In this document: one piece after another, positions 1 to 11,847 of the stretch
Layout: each line of letters begins with the position of its first letter
Position numbering within the stretch: position 1 is the first letter of the stretch
Assembly: GCA_030248215.1 (NCBI GenBank)
Contig: JASANG010003629.1
Coordinates: 1-64,000 of the forward strand
DNA: 64,000 nucleotides
Direction of reading: 5' to 3'
Origin: Enoplolaimus lenunculus
Lineage: Eukaryota > Nematoda > Enoplea > Enoplida > Thoracostomopsidae
The notes under the pieces: generated by a model
The model's input: the letters and a program-made list of their open reading frames with translations, nothing else
Database searches by the model: none
Told to the model about the DNA's origin: nothing
Position numbers and translations under genes: made by a program

Positions 1-959
1 TTGAAACAATAAATCAAGAGAAGCATGACAGTTTTGATTTCGCTCTTCTTCCAAGCTGAAACTAAAATCGTTTTTTTAGGGAAGGGGGCCGAAAATATAT
101 CTATGGGGTGTGAGCTGTACGAAAATATATCTACGGGGTCTGAGCTGTAACGTTGTTCGATTCACTGGCTACTGGCCTGTGTATATGCGCATTCAACAAC
201 AGTGTCACCAAAGTTTCTAAACAACCTTACGAATACTAATTGACCAGCAGAACTGTGGCTGATCCCATAAAATTTCTGATACGTCGCCGCCGTGCTGATA
301 AACGAAAAAATCGTGCAAGCGAAGCGAACGAAAAGCCAAACGCTATTTGAGCATTAATAGAAATTTTGGTTTCAATCCCTGATGCTGGTAAATAGCTTCG
401 GTGAGCCCCACTGGGGTCGCCCGTGACAGCGTAAATGTTAGTTTACAAAATAACTTAAAAAACTTTTTCGCTAAGTCAACGTGGTGTTTCTGTGAGTGTC
501 AAACGAAATAGATTAATATTACAGGTATAATGATTTGAACAGCGTGTACGCCATTGTTTTTTGTATGGGTTTAGGCTAATTTTTAAACATTTCAAACGCA
601 AATCGGTGATTGGAGATTGCACGAACGAATGTATGCAACGCACTATGAGGGGATATATGTGGGCTACTAAAATTTAAGGGAGGCCGGGGAGACAAAAATG
701 ACTGTTTTGCAGGATTTAGAATAACATACTGGTTCCAATGAAGTAAAAATTGATTTTGCTCGAATACGCTCACTCTGCCAAAAAAAAATTTACAGATTAA
801 ACTTAAATACTCATAAATAAATTCCTGGTTTACGTCTCTGGTTGTGTGTCAGTTTAGGCAGTTGGTTCCAGTTAAAATCGGCAAGGCGAGGTTAGGAAAA
901 CCAAAAATAATGAGCGTAATACATTACACCGTTTAATAATGTTTAGGTTTGTAAGGGTA

Positions 960-1545
960 AAGTTGAACGCGAAAAAGACCTTCTTAGGCTTAGGCTTAGG
1001 CTTAGGCTTAGGAGAAGGTAGGCTAGGCTAGGTAGGCTAGGCTAGGCTAGGTAGGCTAGGCTAGGCTAGGCAAAAAATCAGAAATTTGTTGTTCGTCTAA
1101 GTTTAAACGTGAAAAAAACTTTAGGCTTAGGCTTAAAAATCTGAAGAAATTTGGTTTGTTCGTTCTAAGTTTTAAAAATGGCAATGGAAAAAAAGTCTAA
1201 GGCTAAGGCTAGGGCTAGGGCTAAGGGTAAGGCTAAGGCTAAGGCTAAGGCTAAGGCTAAAAAATGAGGAGATATTTTTTGTTCTCTCTAAAAATTAAAA
1301 AAACGATGGAATGAAACAAAACAATTGAATAAAAGAAAAGGGTTAGGGCTAGGCCTAGGGCTAGGGGTAGGGCTAGGGCTAGGCCTAGGCCTAGGCCTAG
1401 GAAAAAAAAAGAGAATAAATTTGTTCGTTCGAACTAATAAACGAACGATTAAAATAAAACAATACAATTGAATAAAAGTTCTAGGGTTAGGCTTAGGGTT
1501 AGGCTTAGGGTTAGGCTTAGGCTTAGGCTTAGGCTTAAAAATCTG
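960..1545 (+). repeat. TTAGGC-like satellite tracts, left arm
   Basis: Blocks of GGCTTAGGCTTAGG, GGCTAGGCTAGG, CTAAGGCTAAGG and GGGCTAGGCCTAGG are separated by a recurring spacer containing GAACGAACAAACCAAATTTC (read on either strand). The right-arm partner (25490-25950) is cleaner: nearly pure TTAGGC/GCCTAA blocks alternating with the same spacer of roughly 90-100 bp. The left version looks degraded, with dropped T residues. Confidence 0.75.
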
Positions 1546-1883
1546 AAGAAATTTGGTTTGTTCGTTCTAAGTTTTAAACGTTGAATTGAAATAAAACTTT
1601 TGAACTGAATAAAAGTTCAATAAACTCGACAGTTTCACAAGTAGAGATTTGGCTGTTTTTGAACTGTAACGTAGGGATGATTAAGGGTTGCGCTAGACTT
1701 TTGTTGACGTCCGGCGCTGTTCGTCATGCGTACGGCGCCGTACGGACGGCGCTGGACGTCCAGTATAGCGTAACCATTCGCGTGCTTAAATTGTCTAATA
1801 GCTCCACTAAATAAAACCAAAACAATGCAACTGATTATTACTGTTCTATTCAACTGTATAATAAATATTTTTTCTAATTTTAA

Positions 1884-2149
1884 CCCCTTCTCACATTGAG
1901 TTGCCTGTAGGCAACTCAGCGCAGTGTATATACGTTAAATAGTATATATATCGCACCGTGTTTAACAATTGCAACAAGTATACATAGTACTAAATAACCA
2001 CAAGACGTGAGAGCCCCCTCGGGCTCGAGCGTCAAGCTCCTTATAGCGGAGTGGTGACGGTAAACGTCTCCCACTCCAGTGACTGGAGTTCGAATCCTAG
2101 CATAAACGTAGGTCTTAGGGAAAATAGAAAATATTCATGTGAGAAAGGG
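1884..2149. mobile_element. TTAA-flanked MITE with internal tRNA-like sequence, left arm copy 1
   Basis: The ends are inverted (CCCCTTCTCACAT and ATGTGAGAAAGGG) and flanked by TTAA on both sides (1880-1883, 2150-2153), as expected of piggyBac-type targets. Inside, TAGCGGAGTGG fits a pol III A box and AGTTCGAATCC a B box, so the element carries a tRNA-like module. The mirror copy is 24736-25001; a second copy pair is 8477-8735 and 17498-17761. Partial relatives lie at about 30700-30860 and 39780-39910. It encodes no transposase. Confidence 0.75.
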
Positions 2150-2920
2150 TTAATTATTAGTTAATTTGTTCATCAATTTAGGCCGAAGCGTTACTTATTA
2201 ATATGTTGAATTGAACTCAACTTCAAATTCAACTTAAACGTTTATTTGTAAAAACTGGTACGTTTACAAAGCTGGACTAAAGATACGAAATGTTGACCTG
2301 GCTGCAAAATGCAGCGTGGGTTGAAAAATGCCGTCAGTCTAGAAAATTTCTCATTTTTATCGTTTATATCGCGTTGTTTTTGGACAATATGCTTCTTACT
2401 GCAGTCGGTAAGCTTAAATTTACAAATTGAATTCTGTATATATACTCTCTGATAGCTTAAACAAGCTTGATTTATGCTTAAGGTAATCCAACAGTATTAA
2501 ACTAACTTTCTAGATTAACTGAACTAACAGGTTGGTTTACACTTTAACTAATTTAAAATCTTTTGTATTTTTAGTTTAAGCTAAACTTAGTGAACTCTTA
2601 GATAAACATAATTTCTGAGCTTGATTTGTTTTACTTAAACCAAAAATAAGTTTAATTAAACTCGTGTGTGAAGTTAAAAATATGTTAGTTTAAGTAAAGC
2701 TTAAATTTCCAGTTAATAGTTAGTCCGCCCAGCCCATTTGAGTTTTATTAAACTTATATTCAAGTTTAGTTAAGCTATAATTTAAGTTTAAGTTTTTAGA
2801 GAGTACAAACCGGTTTTATACGTGTTTGTAGTTTTAATAAATCCTGGTCACAGTGGTTGCAATATTTGCGACGCTAACCTGTTTTTGTAGAAAACATTGA
2901 TTTATATACAATTATTTATT

Positions 2921-3105
2921 GACCCATATAGAGGTCAGGGACGGAACGCTTTTCTGCACAATGGAATAGAGTGTATTAGCTTAAACTTTAGACCATTTTT
3001 TCAGCTTAGGTTTAGGCTTAGGTATAAAACTCATTCTTACGTTTAGGCTTAGACAGGCTTAGAAATATGCCTATACTTCTTTTGCTGTCCTGTTGCATAA
3101 ACTGG
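2921..3105. mobile_element. GGCC-ended MITE with TTAGGC core (left arm)
   Basis: Begins near GACCCATATAGAGGTCAGGG ACGGAACG, passes through a GCTTAGG-rich core and ends with a degraded TGTTCCGGCCCTG-type end. It belongs to the dispersed family whose ends resemble GGCCCATGTA..AGGG.CGGAAC in inverted orientation. The mirror copy lies around 23810-23960. Confidence 0.55.
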
Positions 3106-3339
3106 CGATTTTATTTCTAGTGAACCAAATATAAAAGCTATCCGGAATTGTATATGCCCAAATAAAGATATTAACCGCCTTAATACTTTTATACTCATGT
3201 GTTTTTGTACAAAAACGTTGAAGTTTTTATGAATTTGACCATCCAGAAATAAAAAAATATAATTTCCACTTGTGGTCAATTTTATTCATTCGTGTAACCA
3301 CAGTGACGGTGTTGCGGTTTCTCACTTTCAAACTTTCAA

Positions 3340-3553
3340 CGGTCAATGTAAAGAACAGGAGCGGAACAGCATTATAAACATGTTCTTAAGCCTAAGCCAA
3401 ATCCTAAGCCTAAACCGAAGCGTAAGAATGAGCATATTCCTAAACCTATGCCTAAGCCTATTAAGCCAAACAAAAAATTAGTCTAAAGCTTAAGCTTACT
3501 CTTTTCTAGTCTCATAGAAAAACGTTCCGCCCCTGATGTTTACATGGGCCCCG
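3340..3553. mobile_element. GGCC-ended MITE with TTAGGC core (left arm, second copy)
   Basis: Starts GGTCAATGTAAAGAACAGG AGCGGAAC and ends with CGTTCCGCCCCTGATGTTTACATGGGCC. The core is CCTAAGCC-rich with the shared motif GTCTAAAGCTTAAGCTTACTC. The mirror is 23345-23550. Confidence 0.65.
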
Positions 3554-4289
3554 ACTTTCAACTATAGTTGGCGCAGCAACGTTTAACAGACTAATGTCAT
3601 AGTATTCCTGATAGAGACACGTCCAGAAGTTTTCTTAACTTACGTTCAAAATTTTCAAAAACTGTCAAAACAGAGTATTTGTTAAGGTTTGAATTCGAAT
3701 ACATCACAATTATGGTACATTTCAATATGAAAATATTTTCGTATTAAAAACATACAGAAACTTTTGAAATATCAAAAATTCCAAAACTGCTAAAAGAAAT
3801 TCAGTTTCAGTTGTTTCAGATTTTCTGTGTTGCGCTGCGTGTACGCCCTACATTATCCGTTTAATTTCCCTCTCAGCCCAACCCCTCCAAGCCCGTAGCC
3901 AGCTCGCCTTGCTAGTGCGGACTAAAATGTTTTCAGGACGGGCATACAAGGGTTTTCGATAACTTAATACAAACAAGGTTGAAAATTTAACGTTCATTCA
4001 CAACCACACACGTAAAAGTTTACTTGATTTTGAAAATTTGTGACACTATCTTTCAAACCGCATTAATACCTAACAAAGGATACAGGTATAAGATTTCAAA
4101 TTCCGCCGTCAAATGGTATCAATAGAAAACATTTAAATACAGGTTAATCATATTCGTGCTGTGACTGTTTTCAGTGCCAATTGTTCCGTCATATTTGTTT
4201 CAACTACAACATCCAAATTCAACGCTCGAAAGTGCATACGAAACTGATTCGTCAAGCGGAACAGCGGTAAGAGAACGCTTTGTTTATTG

Positions 4290-4538
4290 AATGGCCCATG
4301 TTACTTTAAGGAGCGTCCAGGTTTTTGGTGAGTCTATAAAAGAGTAGGTTTAGATTCCAGTTTACATTTTTTACTTAGGCTCAGGCTTAGGCTTAGCGTC
4401 CAGGTTTTTGGTGGGTCTATAAAAGAGTAAGTTTAGATTCCAGTTTACATTTCTTGCTTAGGCTTAGGATTAGGCTTAAGGTTAAGCTTAAGAATACCCT
4501 TAATCTACTGTTACGCCCTTTGCAATAACATTGGCCGA
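4290..4538. mobile_element. GGCC-ended MITE, CCAGGTTTTTGGTGGGTCT subtype (left arm)
   Basis: Ends GGCCCATGTTACTTTAAGGA and CCTTTGCAATAACATTGGCC. It contains two tandem copies of a segment with CGTCCAGGTTTTTGGTG and GATTCCAGTTTACATTT, followed by GGCTTAGGCTTAG blocks. The mirror is 22350-22600. The same subtype occurs at about 39030-39203, 43108-43345 and 46495-46690. Confidence 0.6.
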
Positions 4539-5116
4539 ATATTGAAAGCAAATTTTGAGCAAATATTGAAATTGCACTATATTATTAGCCCTGGAGTAAG
4601 CTTGAAAACCCAATTGATTACACGCTGAAAATGTCACCATAAAGGATTGACTGTAGTTGATAAATTTAAATGCCAGCATTTTTTACATCATACATGATTT
4701 GGTTTACAAATGCATTGGACTCAGTGCTTTTATGGAGTTTAAAGTGATAGTTACCGGTTTGCTTCAAGTTTGGCTCATTGCATTAACAAAATTCACGTAG
4801 GCTATATATGCGATTTCGTAGTATTTACAAGCAAAACCAATACTTTTGTAGAAGGCTGAAAAGTTTTTCTTCGTGGTCCCGAACCCCCTGACAATTCTTT
4901 TCGCGACGTGCCGGGTTAACGTAAACTAAGCAACGGCATAAAACTTAGTTCCGGTAACAAATTCGTTACTATTTTCGCTTCCCGGTTCCGTTTCAAGTCT
5001 TTTTAATTCCATTTGCATCCTGCTTGTGATTAATCTGTTGGCCGTTATACACTTCCTTCCGCTTGATCAAGGCTCAGTCTTAGGCTAAGAGAAGCCTTTT
5101 GGGCAATCTAAGCCTA

Positions 5117-5531
5117 CTGTATTGACAGAATAAGAGGGGGAGGGGTATAAGAGGGGCCCCTTTTGACCCAATCAATAGGCTTCGTATCACTAATAAGAGT
5201 CCGTAAGCGGATAGAGTCCGTAAACCCTAATTAGAGTGCATAAATGTCAATAACCCTAATATAGCGCATAAATGACTCCAAGACCAAATCAATTGATTCG
5301 AAACTTTAAAGTGTAACTTACATTTTGAAAGTACATTCCTAAGTATAACCTTGTATTATCGCTAAGCTATTGAAAAAGCAAACGTTTAATTCAACAGATA
5401 ATTCAGCACCGGATATATATAAGAAAGGGCGGAGCGTGGGTTAAAAACAAATAACTGTCTGTAACCGATAACAAGGGGCTTCTGGAGAGGCCAAAAAATA
5501 TCAACCCCTTTATTCAGGTCATCAGTGCGCC
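5117..5531. mobile_element. CTGTAGTGACCCGAATAAGAG MITE, left arm
   Basis: Terminal inverted repeat CTGTAGTGACCCGAATAAGA flanked by TA. Internal landmarks are AGTCCGTAAGCGGATAGAG and AGTACATTCCTAAGTATAACC. The mirror is 21337-21776. This copy's ends are slightly diverged. Confidence 0.65.
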
Positions 5532-5860
5532 ATATCTGTGGAGAGGACTGTACAAAAGCCAAACGGTTGCAATAAAAATGACATTTCAGCATCGTAGAAG
5601 CACATTTGCAACATTGTTCTGATCAATGCGTATGTGGACGTTCCAAATTTAAGTGACGATTTAATTAAGAAAGTGAAATTATTAATTTTTAAGTTTTTAA
5701 ATTCATTTTATTTAAGTTGATTCCATAATTTTTGCGATGATACACCTTTTACAAGGTTTGTGTAAACTGTGAGTGAACATACCTGGCGAGTATCATATGC
5801 AACAACAACTTTTTGCTAGACCAATTAAAAGTAAACACAGTCATGTTTTTATAAAATACT

Positions 5861-6000
5861 ACACTGCAATAAAATGGTAGTCAAATTGCTCTGTCCGAAA
5901 TAGGATTAGCGGTCGATTGGCTTGGCGGAGTTGAATTTGAATAGTTTGTGTAGTCCCGAAAAGCCTTTTTCAAGAGTCATTTGACTACCATTTTTTCATG
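5861..6000. mobile_element. Foldback MITE (CACTGCAAAAAATGG family), left arm, shortened
   Basis: The ends ACACTGCAATAAAATGGTAG and CTACCATTTTTTCATG are inverted. The interior keeps TAGTCCCGAAAAGCC but lacks the central CTCCGCCAGAGTC pair. The mirror is 20817-20974. Confidence 0.65.
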
Positions 6001-6240
6001 TGAAATATCTGCCATATCACCATGTGTCAAAATACATGGATAGGTGGGTGGAGTGAAAGTTTGTGAGTGCTCTTTTAAAAGCCTAGAGTGCCTTCAAATC
6101 AGAGAAATATAGCAACTTTTTAAATGAAACATATGATTATAGTTTAGGCACTTGCGAGTGTAACACAGCTAATTTTAGCGTTTGGCGAGATTGAATTTCT
6201 TAGGAAAATTGAAAATTATTAATGTGAAAATTTTGAATTT

Positions 6241-6395
6241 TAATGAAAATTTGGGTGGGGGGGGGGGGAGGGGGGGGAAGGGGGGATAAGAAGGGAAATT
6301 TTGTGTGGGAGGGGGAAGGGGGGGGGAAGAGGGAGGGGAAAAGGGGGAGAAGGGAGGGGGGGGGAGGGGGGGGGAGGGGAGTAAAGCTAAGCCTC
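6241..6395. repeat. G-rich low-complexity block replacing transporter exon 3
   Basis: About 150 bp of runs of G broken by single A, T or AA. In the right arm the homologous place (about 19855-20540) holds roughly 685 bp of ordinary sequence, including the 291-nt luminal-loop exon and a TTAGGC-core MITE. Open frames through this block on either strand are compositional and not genes. Confidence 0.85.
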
Positions 6396-7017
6396 ATGGG
6401 GCCCCTTCGTCTTGATCTAGGCTTGGGGCCCGAATTCGATGTATTAATAGCTGTTCTGTAGAACGCGCTTTAAAAACGGGGCGAGGGGGGTAGCAAATGC
6501 TTTATTCGCTATTGTGCAAACGAGCGCATATAAAATCGGCAGTTGAAATCTTCATACGACTGAGCTGATATAGATGAAATTTCAAATGTTTGCTGGACGT
6601 GGCTGGCTGTTGAAAACTGACCAAAATTCCATCACAAAGCGATAGAATTGTCAAATCGTTAACAATTATTCAATATAAGGCCGTATCTCTTTCTGACAAT
6701 ACACTTAATTTGGGGGTGGCTGCGGACCGTTCGCTCGCCGCTCGGTGAGAGGCTCGTGCTCGAGCCAATGAACGCACCACCCGTGCTTTTCTTAAATTTA
6801 ATTTCAACGCTCTACTGATACGGGCCCGTTGTCAAGGGGGGGGCCGAGCGGGCTCAGCCCCCCCCCCCCCCGCTGGAAAAATTTTGGCCTTCTAGAAAAT
6901 TTTACGGTCCTGTACGGATATCTCCTTCATTGCCCAACAGCCAAGCACAAGCCAGTTAAATGAATCGTTGAAGAACGTTTAAAGAAACAATTATTTTCCA
7001 TTTAAATGTCATTTATG

Positions 7018-7190
7018 GCTGTCGGTATATGTGCACAGTAAGTGTATGTAAAGCAAAAAATGGTTAACATACAAGTGCTCTTTTATACCGAAATATGAAA
7101 TTGTTGCAATCGACCATATGGTGTAGTGGTAGCATGCTTGACACGAGTGTAATCGACTACTTTGAACATGAATCGTGCAAACCGCATAAG
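7018..7190 (+). repeat. tRNA-like SINE, left arm
   Basis: Leader CTGTCGGTATATGTGCACAG, then an A-box-like TGGTGTAGTGGTAGC. The B box is eroded. The same family is seen at 19050-19230 (mirror, minus strand) and, better preserved, at 35220-35374. Confidence 0.5.
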
Positions 7191-7570
7191 CTTCAACAAT
7201 GCCACAATAGAAAACAAACTATTAAATTTAAAAATTGTCATTTTACCGCAGAAGTACGCTTGGGTCGTGTATTTGTTTATGGCGTGCAGCGAGCAATTCG
7301 CTTCACGATAAATGGTTCGTCGGTCCGCATTTACGCTTGGGTCTAATGCGTACCTACGCGTAAAAGCCAAACCGTTGTATGAGCTTTTGCCTAAGCCACT
7401 TACTATGACTGAGCCTAAACCTAAGCATGCGCCTAAGCATTTATATTAAATGTGGGCCAGTGTGTACAATACCCGATTGTCATAGTATTGAAAACCTCAA
7501 AACATTATCTGATGAACTCATGTTGTTGTAAATTATGCATAATTATAGCGAAAAAACTGTGTTTCGAATG

Positions 7571-7752
7571 TCCCAATGTGATCCGGGACGGAACGTTTCT
7601 CTGCGAAACTGCAATAGGATACGCTTAAGCTTTAAACTATTTTTTGCTTAGGCTAATACGTTTATGTATTAGTTCATTGTAATACGTTTCGGCTTAGAAT
7701 TAGGTTTAGGTATATGCTTATACTACTGTTACGGCCCTATTCTATAAATAGG
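7571..7752. mobile_element. GGCC-type MITE with TTAGGC core, adjoining transporter exon 4 (left arm)
   Basis: GATCCGGGACGGAACGTTTC at one end, TGTTACGGCCCTATTC at the other, with GGCTTAGAATTAGG in the core. It ends about 50 bp before exon 4 (7802). The mirror is about 18486-18665. Confidence 0.55.
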
Positions 7753-8476
7753 CAATTATGTTTAGGTTCATGAACTGAACCGGTCGATGCAAATCGAACA
7801 GCTTCGATCTGAAAACATTGAAGTTGGTGTAATGTTTGGGTCGAAAGCAATGCTGCAATTGATAACGAATCCGTTTGTTGGGCCGTTGACACATCGGTAC
7901 GTAACCGGTTGTTTCTTGAACTTTGCGTAAAGCCTAAGCCTAAGTCTAAGCCTACTGTAGATGTTGCAGCAACAACTAGGCAATGCAAACTTTCACAGTA
8001 AAAGCCCACAACCCTTTTAGCTGTATGCGCTTTGTTTGTGGCTAACGTATCTTAGCTGGCAGATTCATGCAGATATTACAGTTAAAACGGCCCGGAAGCA
8101 TGAACATGACCAGGGGCGCTCTCCCTAGAAAAGCGTTGCTTCTTCCATACAAATTTTTCAATTTCACTTGCAAGTTACCTGAAATCATTGCATGCAGACC
8201 CATAGCCAGTTCACCTTGCTTGGGGAGCTAACATTTTTCGGGATGGACATACAAGGAGTTTTGGTGACTTTACAAGCAAGGATGTTACATTTTCTAAGCG
8301 AGGCAAAATTTTTCAAACGGTGGCTATAGCCCCCACCCCCTCGCCGCCGTCTGACTATAGACTCGCATGCATGCCCATCCAGAAAAATTTAGCTACCACC
8401 GCACGGTTAATGTTCTTGCTACAGACCTGAATTTAATTAATTCCTGTCGCAAGGCATGCAATATTTATTAAATTAA

Positions 8477-8735
8477 CCCTTTTATCACATGAATATTTTC
8501 CATTTCATCTGAGACTACAGTTATGCTAGGATTCGAACTCCAGTGACTGGAGGGAGGGTTTACCATCACCACTCACTATAGAAGCTCGACGCTCGAGCTC
8601 GATGGGGCTGTCACGTCTTGTGGTGATTTAGTACTATGTATACGTGTTGCAGTTGCTAAACACTGTGCGATATATATTATTTAACGTATATACACTGCGC
8701 TGAGTTGCCCATAGTCAACCCTATGTGAGAAGGAT
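8477..8735. mobile_element. TTAA-flanked tRNA-like MITE, left arm copy 2
   Basis: Ends CCCTTTTATCACATG and TATGTGAGAAGGA are flanked by TTAA. It sits directly beside the 55-bp minisatellite in transporter intron 4. The tRNA-like module (box B GGATTCGAACTCC) is on the minus strand. Confidence 0.7.
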
Positions 8736-8751
8736 TTAAATCGTTTCACAC

Positions 8752-9175
8752 CTTTCAGAACCTAAAAAGATGAACACCTGCTTGGTGACCGGCTTGTCCG
8801 TTTCACCACCTCAGAACCTAAAAAGATGAACACCTGCTTCGACCGGCTTGTCCATTTCACCACCTCAGAACCTAAAAAGGAGAACACCTGCATCGTAACT
8901 GGCTTATCCGTTTCACCCCCTCAGAACCTAAAAAGATGAACTCCTGCTTGGTAACCGGCTTGTCCGTTTCACCACCTCAGAACCTAAAAAGATGAACACC
9001 TGCTTCGACCGGCTTGTCCATTTCACCACCTCAGAACCTAAAAAGGAGAACACCTGCATCGTAACTGGCTTATCCGTTTCACCCCCTCAGAACCTAAAAA
9101 GATGAACTCCTGCTTGGTAACCGGCTTGTCCGTTTCACCCCCTCAGAACCTATTAAAAAGATGAACACCTGATTA
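8752..9175. repeat. Minisatellite, ~55-bp units, left arm (about 8 units)
   Basis: Units carry TTTCACCACCTCAGAACC and AAAAAGATGAACACCTGC, alternating between a form with GGTAACCGGCTTGTCC and a shorter form with TTCGACCGGCTTGTCC. The array lies in transporter intron 4, between the tRNA-like MITE and exon 5. The right-arm array has about 17 units. Confidence 0.9.
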
Positions 9176-9519
9176 GTAAACGGTTTGTCTGTTAAACCTA
9201 GAGTTTAAACAAATTGAAGCAACGCGCTAACCAAAACACTTAGCAACAGTCGAAATTGGCAAAGGGTTATTTTGTGAAAATTAATTCGTATACTTAACTC
9301 ATCTGGTTTGTTTCGACTTTTAATACCAAAACGGCAATAATTAATATCGATATCTTGTTTTCAGAATCGGATATACCATTCCTATGTTCACTGGGTTTTT
9401 GATAATGTTCTTTTCAACAATAAGTAAGCAAGCCATTATATATTAGAGATAGCTCCGGGGCTTGGCACCTGGGCCGGTCACAGTTAATATACCAAGTTAC
9501 CAGAACACGCTTTTAGTGT

Positions 9520-9722
9520 ACTGCAAAAATGGAGAGTTAATTGGACTCTCTGCGAAATCGGAATCAGCGGGACTATACAAACTGTGTCAAATTCGACTCC
9601 GCCAGAGTAAAACTCACTGAGTCGTACGTTTGACTCTGGCTGAGTCGATTTTGGCTCAGTTTGTGTAGTCCGTTAACCCTATTTCGGAGACAGTCAATTT
9701 GACTGACCAGTTTTTGCAGTGT
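9520..9722. mobile_element. Foldback MITE (CACTGCAAAAAATGG family), left arm
   Basis: Ends ACTGCAAAAATGGAGAG and CCAGTTTTTGCAGTGT. GACTCCGCCAGAGTAAAAC and TTTGACTCTGGCTGAGTC make the two halves near-complementary. The mirror is 16012-16216. Confidence 0.7.
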
Positions 9723-11204
9723 GGTAAACAGGACTAAACCTTGAGCTGCGTGGTAATTAACTCGTTTCGGATTTATCATCAGTGGTCGATACAGTGGTGG
9801 TTTTCAGAGAGCAAGGAATGTGTTTTTGGAGTTTCAAAATTTGGCAGTGTTTCTTATTGAATACTGAATTTCATTTCCTCCAGTAATTTTTCATTTATTT
9901 TTTTCAGTCTTTGCGTTCGGTTCATCGTACGGTGTGCTATTTCTAGCGCGAACATTTCAAGGAATCGGATCTGCGTGTACTAGTACATCCGGTAAGCTGT
10001 TCGGTTTAAAAACGTAACAACAGTTTTATTAGATATTTGTAAAGTTACTGTGTTTAAAATTTCATGGTATTAGAACACAATTTTAAACTTTCAAATGTTT
10101 TAGGTAAAGTTGAAATTTTTTGAACGGTTAAATTTGTAAAAGCGAAACGGCCCCTGAGAGAAAGTAATCATCAATATATAATTTAGTTGCATTTTAAAAT
10201 GAAACCTAGGTTACGTGGTCGTACAAGTTTAGGCTTATGACTATGCTTATTGTTCAGCTTAGGTTTAGACTTAGGCTTACGTTAAGGACCATGTATATAC
10301 TACTGTTCCGTCCCTGTTCTTTACATTGGCCCAATTGAAAGACTGGTAGTACGAGTGTTAGATTAAGATTAGAATTGAGATGAAATCGAAAATATTCATA
10401 CGAATGATTAACAGTCGTAAATCTTCGTAACATTTTGTCATCTTGAAAAATAGTTCAAAACAAGCTGCATTACGTCATTATTAATAAATTAGAAGCATAA
10501 AAAATCCATAAATCTATTACCATTAGTAGACTTAATATTAATTGCTTTAGGCATGGGGATGATTGCCGATCTGTATCCTGATGATCAAGAACGAGGCGCA
10601 GCGATGGGTTTTGCACTTGGTGGCTTGGCTTTAGCGTAAGTTGGACCGCCATTCGGAGGCGTTATGTATCAGATATCACACGGCAAAGAACTGCCGTTTT
10701 TGTTACTGCTCTTTTGGCGTTGATCGACGGATGTAAGTTAGGTTCACATTGTGGCCATGGTAGCTGAGTCTACTTTTGTTTCATATTTATGCGCCGTTCT
10801 ACTCTTACTGTGAATCATTTATGCGAATATCATATAATGGCTGAGTTTCCGAAACCCTACTTATGTACGATGTACTTAAGAACGTGCTTAGTAATCACTT
10901 AATCATTTTGTCGTTTTTAAAAAGCAAACTTAAAAAGAAATAAATACTATGTTGCTGAATAAAATTGGTATATTACAGATTAAGCAGTTCACGCATATAT
11001 GGCTTGGTTTAATTGAAATTAAAGACTGAGGTGCCTCCTTAATATAAAGCAAAACTATTTTTTCTTGTTTTATGACTATGGATGACATTTGGTGTTTATT
11101 CGTTTTGTGTAAAACTTAAGTATAACCATAAATGATATTAAGACTGCTTGAAAAATGAGTAAAGCTGCATAGAATGCGTTAACTTTTGAAAAATTCTAAA
11201 GCCC

Positions 11205-11480
11205 CATACACGCATGCAAGTTTTTGCTGCGAGAACTTGCAGCTGGAAGTATTTTCAAAGGAACATTCCGAATGACCAATCAAACTACAGGTCAAGAAAT
11301 TTGCAAGATTATCAGACATTCCGATTGATCAATCAAACTGCAGGCGCAAGAAATTCATCGACTTGTAACTGCGTTTACAGGAGCGAATATACCTACGTGC
11401 AAGTTTTTACTACAAGAACTTGCCTCTGAAAACTGCACGCAGAACTTGCATTTTTTCATCGCCAATGAGAAAACGGCTGA
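11205..11480. mobile_element. GCAAGTTTTTGCTGCGAGAAC foldback-like element, left arm
   Basis: CATGCAAGTTTTTGCTGCG and related words (GAACTTGCAGCTG, AAGAAATTTGC) recur in both orientations. The mirror is about 14240-14535; a related but diverged copy lies at 57330-57860. Probably a non-autonomous DNA element. Confidence 0.5.
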
Positions 11481-11847
11481 GATAAATTCAGTACATGCAT
11501 GGTTGTTCAACATGTGAACTAAATTCCTAGCTTTGATTTTTAATGAATTTTAAGAGTAACTTTTTCGACGGATTTTGGACAAACTAAATCAAGTTCAGCT
11601 AAGTTCTCGAGCAAAAACCTGCGCTTATGATAGGGCTTTAATAAAGTAGCAAATTCCAGGATAATTTCAGCTGATGACTTCAAAGCTTTTGTGCCCATAC
11701 TTGTCCGAACGAGTTTCACGTGCAAGTTTTTGCTGTAAATACTTGACGTGTGAAAACTTGAAGTATACCTACATATTTTATTGCCATATGTTGGTAAACT
11801 TAACATTTTGGAACACAATCAAACGTCACTTTTAGCCATCTTCTAAC

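Larger units (their letters stand above)
2290..10732 (+). pseudogene. Broken mirror copy of the SLC18-type transporter
   Basis: Plus-strand counterpart of the right-arm gene. Exons 1 (2290-2407), 2 (4175-4266), 4 (7802-7896), 5 (9365-9423) and 6 (9908-9991) remain open. Exon 3, the luminal loop, is missing: its place is taken by G-rich low-complexity sequence at about 6241-6395. Exon 7 (10551-10732) is 182 nt against 186 nt in the other arm: three bases are lost in the motif C region, giving an in-frame stop just after GGLALA, and one further base is lost near TM6. Exon 8 is not recognisable; only very degraded similarity exists near 12400-12470. It could be a recent inverted-duplicate pseudogene or an error-rich assembly copy; I favour the second. 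Confidence 0.8.

Noticed and set aside
960-1545. Real chromosome end (telomere)
   Set aside because: Tracts are short, degenerate, interrupted by spacers and mirrored at 25490-25950 inside the same contig; interstitial.
6200-6461. Overlapping open frames on both strands in the G-rich block
   Set aside because: Glycine/arginine or proline runs from low-complexity sequence that is absent from the mirror arm; not a gene.
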